Shown: piece after piece, positions 1-5,033 of the stretch
Layout: every line of letters begins with the position of its first letter
How positions within the stretch are numbered: the first letter of the stretch is position 1
Assembly: GCA_902767285.1 (NCBI GenBank)
Contig: CACXHC010000285.1
Coordinates: 1-5,033, forward strand
DNA: 5,033 nucleotides
Source of the DNA: an uncultured Ruminococcus sp.
Lineage (GTDB): Bacteria; Bacillota; Clostridia; Oscillospirales; Acutalibacteraceae
Reading direction: 5' to 3'
Translations under genes and position numbers: made by a program
The notes under the pieces: model-generated
Database searches by the model: none
Seen by the model: only the letters and a program-made list of their open reading frames with translations
Told to the model about the DNA's origin: nothing

Positions 1-76
1 AATGTCGCCTGCTTTCCTTTAACCTCGTTAATGCGTACTTCTGTTGTTCACTGAACTTGGAAACTGGTGTTTTCAA
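1..76 (-). other. Open frame running off the left edge, possible partial gene
   Basis: On the minus strand a frame stays open from the T-rich tract to the window edge. From TTG at 76 it reads LKTPVSKFSEQQKYALTRL and continues with KESRRH. The polar, helix-like composition resembles coding sequence, but there is no ATG, no Shine-Dalgarno and only 25 codons. It could be a gene remnant cut by the repeat at 70-94, or chance. I do not recognise it. Confidence 0.2.
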
Positions 77-94
77 AAAAAAGAAGAGAAAAAA
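70..94 (+). repeat. Solo copy of the 25-base A-rich repeat motif
   Basis: TTTTC, eight A, GAAGAG, six A. This is identical over 25 bases to 2713-2737 and differs by one extra A from 2793-2818. It sits immediately past the permease stop codon. Read on the minus strand it supplies T-runs after the operon, which could help end transcription, though no stem precedes them. Confidence 0.75.
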
Positions 95-96
95 TT

Positions 97-1770
97 TCAA
101 AGAGAATCCCAAATTTTTTTGCCATCGGTTGCGAGGAAGAATATTTCGAGAACAACGAGCAAAATGAAATATACAAAACATATACCGTAAGCCCATGCGG
201 ACGAGAATCTCTCCAGATATGCAGACGGCACAATCGCTACAACAAACGGAACAGCTGTGAAGAACATCGAGAGCAACAATGTGAATATTACGCTCAAACT
301 TTGTTTTATGACGGTTATTTCGTTAGTCCAGTCGAATCTTGGGAGTTTCAAATTTACGCACACGCCCAAAAATCCCGAAAATGTACACGCTATTATCGGT
401 ATGAAAAATATAAACAGAATGTCGGCGAGTTTGATATCAAGCGTTATCGCCGATGCTATCGCTGTGAAACATACCCCCGGAAGCGATACTATCGGGGCGA
501 GCATGGCTTTCGCAAAAAAGATTTTCATGGGGTTGAGCGGTGTCGATTTCAGTATCCATATCGTTTTCCCTTCGAGCGATATTGTGGGAGCGGTGACATC
601 ATTTAGTGTACAGCACAACGCTAATGATGAGCCTATCGCCAATCCTATTAGGCTTGTTGATGCGTCCGGAAACATTCTCGGCAACCAGTTTACAATCATG
701 TTTCCTCGCATGATGATTCCTACGCCAAGCAAAATCGACATTATCGTACTCATTCCGGCATTCATTACATACGATGGCATACTGAAAAAATATCCGACCT
801 CTTTTCTTATTAGTGCGAGCTGAATATTCGTTTGCTTTGTGTTGGCTGCGGTGCGGACATATTTTTTCTTTTTTGTGGAAACTTTGCGTGTGACTATCGA
901 CTCAAAATTCCTTGAGAGAAAAATGTACACTACATAAACTATAAACAGAACGCTTGTTATAAACGGAAGTATCCCCACCGCCTCTACTCCGAAAGGCGAT
1001 GTTTTTATATCTTCGATTTCTGCATCAAACGAGGTCGCGAGTCCGTACCAGTAAAGCGGAATTAAATATGCGTTGAAAAAATCGGCTATGCGGTCAACTT
1101 CATTCATCAATATTTCGACTATTTTTCCGAAATTTATCGTTATTGCCGACAGCATTATTATTGTCGAAAAACCCAGTATTATTGTGAGCAGATTCTTATT
1201 GGGGATTCGTGCGGCGAGTTTTCCTAATAAAAATCCGAAAATACTGCTGAGTGCCGTTACAAGCAGGGGAATTGTGAACATCGACAAAATGTAAAAAAAT
1301 CCCGTAAGTAGTTTAAAATGAAAAAATATTCCGTATGCCACTCCGACAGGGATAAAGAGAAGATTTGAATAAACGAAATTTAGCAAATACAGCGAAATCA
1401 TTCTCGACAAAAGAACGTCTGACGGCTTTATTGGCATACTTAAAAGAAGTTCGTTGTCTTTGGCATCGAACAAATACGATTGTGCCGAAAAAACTGTTCC
1501 TATAAACGAAAACACCGTTGCCGACACAAATGCCATCGGAAAATACAGCCATATACAATTTTTGTTAGTCATTTGAAAAGCCATCACGGTGGCAAGCCCA
1601 AACGAGAAGAACATCATAAAGCCGAAAGCAATTATTATTACTGCGATTATTAGTCCTGTTCCTAAGGTGAATCCTTGTCCTTTTGACGTTCGCCCACGCA
1701 TGAAACTTATCATAGATGAAATATCGCCGGTTAATTTTATTTTAACAAGTTCCAAAACTCTTTTAGACAT
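97..1770 (-). CDS. ABC exporter permease, two fused ABC-2-type halves
   Basis: Integral membrane subunit of an ABC transporter, paired with the ATPase encoded just upstream. The product is 557 residues from the ATG at 1770. I chose this start over an in-frame ATG at 1845 because it has a GGAGGA Shine-Dalgarno 5 bases upstream, and the longer form would overlap the ATPase by 83 bases. About 11-12 hydrophobic segments are visible, near residues 36-58, 74-95, 127-149, 157-185, 193-211, 267-286, 341-355, 372-390, 422-440, 449-472, 490-513 and 526-547. A basic loop (295-306, with four consecutive lysines) separates two halves. Each half carries a similar cytoplasmic motif with S-x-P-x-x-P (111-116 and 409-414). 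Length and layout match the roughly 550-residue putative ABC permease family of Clostridia (I think Pfam ABC_tran_2, PF16949); EcsB is shorter. The substrate is unknown. The stop is TGA, followed directly by a T-rich tract. Confidence 0.88.
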   Translation of the reverse strand: MSKRVLELVKIKLTGDISSMISFMRGRTSKGQGFTLGTGLIIAVIIIAFGFMMFFSFGLATVMAFQMTNKNCIWLYFPMAFVSATVFSFIGTVFSAQSYLFDAKDNELLLSMPIKPSDVLLSRMISLYLLNFVYSNLLFIPVGVAYGIFFHFKLLTGFFYILSMFTIPLLVTALSSIFGFLLGKLAARIPNKNLLTIILGFSTIIMLSAITINFGKIVEILMNEVDRIADFFNAYLIPLYWYGLATSFDAEIEDIKTSPFGVEAVGILPFITSVLFIVYVVYIFLSRNFESIVTRKVSTKKKKYVRTAANTKQTNIQLALIRKEVGYFFSMPSYVMNAGMSTIMSILLGVGIIMRGNMIVNWLPRMFPDASTSLIGLAIGSSLALCCTLNDVTAPTISLEGKTIWILKSTPLNPMKIFFAKAMLAPIVSLPGVCFTAIASAITLDIKLADILFIFFIPIIACTFSGFLGVCVNLKLPRFDWTNEITVIKQSLSVIFTLLLSMFFTAVPFVVAIVPSAYLERFSSAWAYGICFVYFILLVVLEIFFLATDGKKIWDSL

Positions 1771-2476
1771 TTTTATCCTCCAGTTCGAGGAATACATCTT
1801 CGAGCGAAACATCGCCTTTAACGTCCTCGGTTTTTCCACAGGCAATCAATTTTCCGCCGCTGATTATTGCGATTTTGTCGCACAGTTTCTCGGCTACCTC
1901 CAAAACGTGAGTCGAGAAGAACACGGCGGCACCTTCTTTACAGGCTGAACGCATTTCCTCTTTCATTCGGTGAGCGGCGACAGGGTCGAGTCCGACAAAC
2001 GGTTCGTCCAAAAGAACTAACTTCGGTTTGTGCATAAATGCCGATATTAGGGCAAGTTTCTGTTTCATGCCGTGCGAGTAGTTATTGATAGGCTGAGCGA
2101 GGTCTTTTGTTATTCCGAACATATCGGAAAGTTTATGTATTTGCGAATCACGTTCTTCGGCGGTCATTTCGTATATATCGGCAATAAAATTAAGATATTT
2201 TATGCCGGGCATGAAGTCGTACAAATCGGGGTTGTCGGGCAGATACGACAGAATTTTTTTACATTCGAGTGGATTTTCTTTAACAGATATGCCATCAACA
2301 TAGATTTCGCCTTGCTCAAATTCGAGCAGACCGCAGCTGCATTTTATAGTGGTTGTTTTTCCGGCTCCGTTGTGACCTATGAATCCGTATATTTCACCGC
2401 TTTTTATTTCTATGCTCAAATCATCAACAGCGACTTTGTCACCGTAGATTTTTGTGAGATGTTCGATTTTCAACAT
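1763..2476 (-). CDS. ABC transporter ATP-binding protein (EcsA/CcmA-like)
   Basis: Cytoplasmic ATPase that powers the permease encoded next to it. The 237 residues hold one complete nucleotide-binding domain: Walker A GHNGAGKTT (34-42), a signature reading YSHGMKQ (133-139) in place of LSGGQ, Walker B LVLLDEP (153-159, with Asp157 and Glu158), the D-loop GLDP (162-165) and the switch histidine His190 in STH. The Q-loop region reads YLPDNP (78-83), so it lacks the usual glutamine, as is common in this ABC-2 exporter ATPase group. The signature and the following helix resemble Bacillus EcsA. The start is fixed by an in-frame TAA two codons upstream of the ATG. The Shine-Dalgarno is weak (AGGTG, 11 bases away). 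The gene is first in the operon, overlaps the permease start by 8 bases (ATGTCTAA) and is read from the promoter at 2527-2555. All catalytic residues are present, so it should be active. Confidence 0.95.
   Translation of the reverse strand: MLKIEHLTKIYGDKVAVDDLSIEIKSGEIYGFIGHNGAGKTTTIKCSCGLLEFEQGEIYVDGISVKENPLECKKILSYLPDNPDLYDFMPGIKYLNFIADIYEMTAEERDSQIHKLSDMFGITKDLAQPINNYSHGMKQKLALISAFMHKPKLVLLDEPFVGLDPVAAHRMKEEMRSACKEGAAVFFSTHVLEVAEKLCDKIAIISGGKLIACGKTEDVKGDVSLEDVFLELEDKNV
1776..1781 (-). promoter_or_regulatory. Shine-Dalgarno deciding the permease start
   Basis: On the minus strand this reads GGAGGA, 5 bases before the ATG at 1770 and inside the last codons of the ATPase gene. It supports the shorter permease product, and the 8-base gene overlap suggests translational coupling. 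Confidence 0.85.
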
Positions 2477-2526
2477 TGGTTATCACACACCTAACAGTAT
2501 TTTTTATCGAGATTAAACCCGTATTT

Positions 2527-2555
2527 ATTATACACTAATTTTTTTGTCATTACAA
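2527..2555 (-). promoter_or_regulatory. Sigma-A promoter of the ABC operon
   Basis: On the minus strand TTGTAA (2555-2550) is followed after exactly 17 bases by a perfect TATAAT (2532-2527). Transcription would start near 2520, giving a leader of about 45 bases before the ATPase ATG at 2476. The match is seen directly; activity is inferred. Confidence 0.75.
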
Positions 2556-2568
2556 CAAAAAAATTGTA
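2551..2568. repeat. Small inverted repeat between divergent promoters
   Basis: TACAA (2551-2555) and TTGTA (2564-2568) form a perfect 5-bp inverted repeat with an 8-base A-rich centre. It overlaps the leftward -35 box and abuts the rightward one, so a bound protein could affect both promoters. Short arms in AT-rich DNA can arise by chance. Confidence 0.3.
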
Positions 2569-2597
2569 TTGTTTATTTTCTCATTTCATGGTATAAT
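2569..2597 (+). promoter_or_regulatory. Sigma-A promoter (extended -10) facing the esterase
   Basis: TTGTTT (2569-2574), a 17-base spacer, then a perfect TATAAT (2592-2597) preceded by TGG, which makes an extended -10 element. Start would be near 2604, leaving a leader of about 230 bases that contains the whole repeat block before the esterase ATG at 2837. It is back to back with the ABC operon promoter; their -35 boxes are 13 bases apart. Confidence 0.7.
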
Positions 2598-2621
2598 TGG
2601 TCTGTGAGGTAAGCTTTATTT

Positions 2622-2655
2622 GGGGAAACCTTTTTTTGAAAAAAAAGGTTTCCCC
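2622..2655. repeat. Perfect 16-bp inverted repeat (hairpin) in esterase leader
   Basis: GGGGAAACC followed by seven T (2622-2637) is exactly complementary to seven A followed by GGTTTCCCC (2640-2655), with only GA between. As RNA it would form a long stable hairpin with a slightly frayed tip. No T-run follows it on either strand, so it is not a classical intrinsic terminator. It marks the left end of the repeat block and lies about 18 bases after the predicted rightward transcription start. Confidence 0.85.
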
Positions 2656-2671
2656 AAACCCCTTCCAAAAA

Positions 2672-2816
2672 AACTTTTATTAAAAAAGCCACCGAACACG
2701 AATTAAAGTTTTTTTTCAAAAAAAAGAAGAGAAAAAACTTTTATAAAAAAGCCAACGGACACGAATTAAAGTTTTTTTTTTGCTTCTTTTTTTTTTCAAA
2801 AAAAAAGAAGAGAAAA
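2672..2816. repeat. Two tandem copies of a ~64-base A/T-rich unit
   Basis: Copy 1 (2672-2735) and copy 2 (2736-2816) share AACTTTTAT, AAAAAAGCCA, a divergent CCGAA/ACGGA segment, CACGAATTAAAGTTTT, then C, a run of A and GAAGAG. Copy 2 is 17 bases longer because of an extra stretch containing GCTTC and T residues. Within each copy AACTTTTATT and AATTAAAGTT are near-complementary arms of about 39 bases total span. It looks like a dispersed intergenic element of this genome; that part is inference. Confidence 0.8.
2783..2810. repeat. 13-bp A/T palindrome next to esterase Shine-Dalgarno
   Basis: CTTC plus nine T (2783-2795) is complementary to nine A plus GAAG (2798-2810), with TC between. It is created by the 17-base insertion in the second repeat copy and ends 12 bases before the esterase Shine-Dalgarno, so an RNA hairpin here could influence translation. 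Confidence 0.7.
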
Positions 2817-2836
2817 AACAAAAGGTGAGATGTTTT

Positions 2837-3610
2837 ATGATAACTACATTAAAAATGGAATATCAGGGAAAAGAAAGAACGGTGCGAGTGTATGTTCCCG
2901 AACACGAAGATGGTGAAAAGTTTCCGGTTGTGTACATGATGGACGGGCAGAACCTTTTCGATGATGAAACATCAACCTATGGTTGCTGGCACGTCTGCGA
3001 TGCTTTGAATGCTGAATTTGAAAAGTCAGGCAAATCAGCCGTGATTGTCGGAATCCACAACGATGGAACTCCTATGGAAAGAACTAATGAGCTTACTCCG
3101 AAATCTATCGGAAAACTTGTCAACTTTCCTCAGTGCCTTTTTATGAAACCGATGGGGGAGGCGTTCGATGATTTTATTGTGAATGATGTCATGCCCGAAA
3201 TTGAGAAAAATTTTCCCGTTAAAGTCGGCAGAGAAAACACCGCCATTTGTGGAAGTTCTTCCGGTGGGCTTCAGGCATACTATACAGCGGTGAATCATGC
3301 GGACGTTTTTTCGTATGCCGGCGTGTTCTCACCTGTGTGGCTTCTGTACAGCGTCAAATCTGTTGTTAACTGGACTAAAAGTAAAATGAAATCTCAAATG
3401 CCGTTTCTATATATATACTCGGGCGGTAACGGCGGACTCGAAAAACATATCTTCAAAAATTCTCAAAAGGTTATAGCCGAATTGTCGAATTTCTATCCCC
3501 AAAATTTGATCAAAGTAGATTTGCGTGCCGATATGATTCATCATGAGTCCGCTTGGGAGCAAATATTTGCCGTGTTTATCGGCGGTTTTTTGGAAAAATT
3601 ACAAAAATGA
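2837..3610 (+). CDS. Alpha/beta-hydrolase, putative esterase family (Fes/YbbA-like)
   Basis: A 257-residue protein with no signal peptide, so probably cytoplasmic. It fits the putative esterase family (PF00756; relatives include enterochelin esterase, S-formylglutathione hydrolase and feruloyl esterase domains). The early strand PVVYMMDGQNLFDD (30-43) is typical of the family. The nucleophile elbow GSSSGG (139-144) places the catalytic serine at Ser141. IHHESAW (234-240) matches the family H-N-E-x-x-W motif, giving His235. The catalytic acid usually lies in a Y-x-D-x-G-T-x-[DE] stretch; here it reads YIYSGGNGG (192-200), with no acid until Glu202. I start at ATG 2837, where AGGTGAG lies 7 bases upstream; an upstream ATG at 2780 would translate the A-rich repeat. 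The substrate cannot be deduced; carbohydrate esters or siderophore-type esters are possible. It is transcribed alone from the promoter at 2569-2597. Confidence 0.88.
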   Translation: MITTLKMEYQGKERTVRVYVPEHEDGEKFPVVYMMDGQNLFDDETSTYGCWHVCDALNAEFEKSGKSAVIVGIHNDGTPMERTNELTPKSIGKLVNFPQCLFMKPMGEAFDDFIVNDVMPEIEKNFPVKVGRENTAICGSSSGGLQAYYTAVNHADVFSYAGVFSPVWLLYSVKSVVNWTKSKMKSQMPFLYIYSGGNGGLEKHIFKNSQKVIAELSNFYPQNLIKVDLRADMIHHESAWEQIFAVFIGGFLEKLQK

Positions 3611-3620
3611 TACTAAATTG

Positions 3621-3649
3621 CCCCTCTTTTGGGGGTGAGTGCTTTTTTT
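3621..3649 (+). terminator. Weak terminator candidate after the esterase
   Basis: CCCC (3621-3624) can pair with GGGG (3631-3634) around a 6-base loop, and a run of seven T lies at 3643-3649. The stem is short and separated from the T-run by about 8 bases, so this is a poor intrinsic terminator, offered because it sits 10 bases after the stop codon. Confidence 0.3.
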
Positions 3650-3918
3650 AGAATTTTTTGTTGTGAAAAATAAACAAAATTTTAGGTGCGAATTTGTGGA
3701 AAGAGTTTTGGGAGCTTCTGTGGCAAAAAATTCGATATAAAATGTGATTTTAAAAAGTAACAATCATTTGTTTGAAATCGCTATAAGTTTTCAACATATC
3801 ATTTAATTAATTTTTATTAAGCGGTTGATTTCATTTTTTATTTGATTAAAAATGAATAAATTGTAAAAATTTTGTTGAGATTTATATGCAAAAGTTTTAA
3901 TAAAATGTAAGTTAAAAG

Positions 3919-3941
3919 TAAATTTTCATTTTGAAAATTTA
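3919..3941. repeat. 10-bp A/T palindrome in the AT-rich gap
   Basis: TAAATTTTCA (3919-3928) and TGAAAATTTA (3932-3941) are exactly complementary around TTT. It could be an operator or an RNA hairpin; in DNA this AT-rich it may also be chance. Confidence 0.45.
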
Positions 3942-4048
3942 TTTATTTGCTGTGAAAAATGTGTGAAAATCGCATGAGAATCGTATTTTCTGCGGTTTCG
4001 AAATATTAACAAAAACAGGTATGTAATATTTTTTGTGCATAAAAACTA

Positions 4049-4077
4049 TTTTCATTTGGTCGGGTTTGTGCTAAAAT
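4049..4077 (+). promoter_or_regulatory. Promoter candidate for the CHAP gene
   Basis: TTTTCA (4049-4054), 17-base spacer, TAAAAT (4072-4077) preceded by TGC, an extended -10. The start would fall near 4084, giving a leader of about 57 bases. The -35 match is 4 of 6, so the extended -10 carries most of the case. Confidence 0.5.
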
Positions 4078-4089
4078 AATAACTGAAAT

Positions 4090-4110
4090 CGGGACGGGGT
4101 TCCGGTTTTT
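4090..4110 (+). other. Small GC hairpin plus T-run in the CHAP leader
   Basis: CGGGA (4090-4094) can pair with TTCCG (4100-4104, one G-U pair) around CGGGG, followed after one G by TTTTT. It is the only GC-rich patch in the leader and looks like a miniature terminator or attenuator at the very 5' end of the predicted transcript. It could also simply stabilise the mRNA. Confidence 0.3.
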
Positions 4111-4140
4111 AAGAATTTTTAGGAAAGACGGTGGATACCA

Positions 4141-5033
4141 ATGGTAGTAAAAAGTTCAAAAACACTTAAATTAGTGGTATGTATGTCTTTGATTGTTGCA
4201 TTGGCAATCTCCGCATTAGGCCTTTCGGTTCGTGCGACTTTTGAAAACACACATTACAACACTGGTAATCAGGCAACCGATATTGTCGGAATCGCTACAA
4301 CTCAGGTTGGTTACGGCGAGGGCGGCGACGGCTACACTAAATACGGCGACTGGTATGGTTTGCCTTATAGTGACTGGTGTGCTATGTTCGTTTCGTGGTG
4401 TGCTAATCAAGCAGGCGTTGATACAGACGTTTTTCCGAGCTTCGCACTTTGCTCGGCAGGTGCCGATTGGTTCATGTCGCAGGGCAGATTCCAGTATGCT
4501 GGCAGCTACGCTCCTCAGCCCGGCGATCTTATCTTCTATTCTTCTTATGGTGACATCTATCATGTAGGCCTTGTTACAGGCTCAGACGATTACAACGTCT
4601 ATTCTATCGAGGGAAATTATAACGAAGCTGTTTACAATGTAAGCTACTCCCTCAGCTACGGCGATATTTTGGGATACGCAACTCCCGATTATTCAAAGTC
4701 CGGTACTCCGGAAACTCCTGTCGTTGCTTATGATGACGAGGAGGACAATACCGAAATTTCTGCTGTCGATTACGATGACGATGACAGCGAATTTGCCGAA
4801 AGCGACAAAGATGATAATGAAGTCATTACAGACGATGCCGAAGAAATAGAGTCTGATGTTGACGAGGACTCCGATAATGCGGAAAAACAGACAACAGATG
4901 AGGATTCCGAGGATTTCGAGGATTCCGAAAATACAGACGAGCAGACAACCGATGAGGATAAACTTGAGGAAACTTCAGAGGAAATTTCAGAGGAAATTTC
5001 AGAGGAAACTTCAGAGGAAACTTCAGAGGAAAC
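4141..5033 (+). CDS. Secreted CHAP-domain amidase/peptidase with acidic repeat tail (3' incomplete)
   Basis: Probable extracellular peptidoglycan amidase or endopeptidase; 297 codons are visible and the frame runs off the window. Residues 1-32 are a classic signal peptide: lysines at 4, 7 and 10, a hydrophobic core from 11 to 30, likely cut after VRA (Ala32). The CHAP domain spans about 46-185. SDWCAMFVSWC gives nucleophile Cys80, YHVGLVTG gives His141, and SIEGNY gives Glu157 and Asn159, so the catalytic set is complete. From residue 198 on, 53 of 100 residues are Asp or Glu and only three are Lys. The tail contains QTTDED twice (250-255, 268-273) and ends in E-E-T/I-S repeats. GGTGGA, 5 bases before the ATG, is the likely Shine-Dalgarno. 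What follows the tail (a wall-binding module, dockerin or anchor) is unseen. Cell-wall remodelling or lysis of neighbours are both possible roles; the substrate bond is not determined by the sequence. Confidence 0.9.
   Translation, partial: MVVKSSKTLKLVVCMSLIVALAISALGLSVRATFENTHYNTGNQATDIVGIATTQVGYGEGGDGYTKYGDWYGLPYSDWCAMFVSWCANQAGVDTDVFPSFALCSAGADWFMSQGRFQYAGSYAPQPGDLIFYSSYGDIYHVGLVTGSDDYNVYSIEGNYNEAVYNVSYSLSYGDILGYATPDYSKSGTPETPVVAYDDEEDNTEISAVDYDDDDSEFAESDKDDNEVITDDAEEIESDVDEDSDNAEKQTTDEDSEDFEDSENTDEQTTDEDKLEETSEEISEEISEETSEETSEE
4966..5033 (+). repeat. In-frame 12-base tandem repeats (E-E-T/I-S)
   Basis: Five full units of GAGGAAAYTTCA begin at 4966, 4978, 4990, 5002 and 5014, and a sixth is cut by the window end. 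Units differ only by C or T at the eighth base, which switches Thr to Ile. Because the unit is a multiple of three, copy number can change without breaking the frame. Confidence 0.95.

Larger units (their letters stand above)
3661..4080. other. Extremely AT-rich stretch without genes
   Basis: I count 99 G+C among these 420 bases (about 24%), and 43 in the 240 bases 3721-3960 (about 18%), much lower than the flanking genes. No convincing coding frame, tRNA or known RNA fold is visible. It contains an A/T palindrome (3919-3941) and a looser inverted repeat, TTCATTTTT at 3830-3838 with AAAAATGAA at 3848-3856. It could be a long upstream control region (UP-element or nucleoid-protein binding DNA) for the following gene, or a decayed sequence. 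Confidence 0.6.

Noticed and set aside
67..823. Long plus-strand frames at 67-606 and 257-823
   Set aside because: They lie antisense inside the permease gene. The first is a run of Cys, Arg and Tyr of implausible composition, and neither has a Shine-Dalgarno or recognisable domain.
1771..1845. N-terminal extension of the permease from ATG 1845
   Set aside because: It would overlap the ATPase by 83 bases. The ATG at 1770 has GGAGGA and a normal short overlap.
1589..2494. Plus-strand frames at 1589-1948 and 2072-2494
   Set aside because: Antisense to the permease and ATPase genes, whose full motifs explain the coding signal.
2672..2816. CRISPR array
   Set aside because: Only two units, tandem with no unique spacers, and no cas genes.
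2780..2836. N-terminal extension of the esterase from ATG 2780
   Set aside because: It would translate the A-rich repeat into a lysine-rich peptide and has no Shine-Dalgarno; the ATG at 2837 has AGGTGAG at 7 bases.
3687..3761. Small frame of 24 codons from a GTG
   Set aside because: No Shine-Dalgarno at the right place, no recognisable features, and similar frames are expected by chance.
4081..4140. Riboswitch in the CHAP leader (cyclic di-GMP type considered because of the wall enzyme)
   Set aside because: The leader is only about 57 bases and lacks the conserved core sequences of the known class.
4216..4567. Frames on both strands at 4216-4563 (-) and 4232-4567 (+)
   Set aside because: They overlap the signal peptide and CHAP catalytic region, which are read in the frame starting at 4141.

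Overview
The window looks like a piece of a low-GC Firmicutes genome, most likely an anaerobic gut or rumen Clostridia relative (Oscillospirales/Ruminococcaceae-like). This placement is inferred from protein style, GGAGG-type ribosome binding sites, consensus sigma-A promoters, very AT-rich intergenic DNA and a CHAP-domain secreted protein. No marker gene is present to prove it.

Left half, minus strand (97-2476): a two-gene ABC exporter operon. A 237-residue ATPase (1763-2476) is followed by a 557-residue permease (97-1770). The two reading frames overlap by 8 bases and the permease has its own strong Shine-Dalgarno, so they are almost certainly translationally coupled and form one transporter. 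The permease appears to be two ABC-2-type halves fused in one chain. The substrate cannot be read from the sequence. A short open frame at the left edge (1-76) may be the end or start of another gene.

Middle (2477-2836): a divergent control region. Two back-to-back sigma-A promoters, with -35 boxes 13 bases apart, drive the ABC operon leftward and an esterase gene rightward. Between the rightward promoter and the esterase start lies a roughly 200-base block of repeats: a perfect 16-bp inverted repeat, two tandem copies of a 64-base unit, and a second A/T palindrome. A 25-base piece of this block recurs exactly, in the same orientation, just beyond the far end of the ABC operon (70-94).

Right half, plus strand: a 257-residue cytoplasmic alpha/beta-hydrolase of the putative esterase (Fes/YbbA-like) family (2837-3610), with a clear nucleophile serine and histidine but no acidic residue at the usual position. 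Then come 530 bases without a gene, extremely AT-rich (99 G+C in the 420 bases 3661-4080), ending in a promoter and leader. The last gene (4141 to the window end, incomplete) encodes a secreted CHAP-domain cysteine amidase/peptidase followed by a strongly acidic, repetitive tail that runs off the window in 12-base tandem repeats.

The three transcription units seem independent. I see no known multi-gene defence or biosynthetic system. The most unusual elements are the repeat block, the AT-rich gap and the expanding acidic tail.
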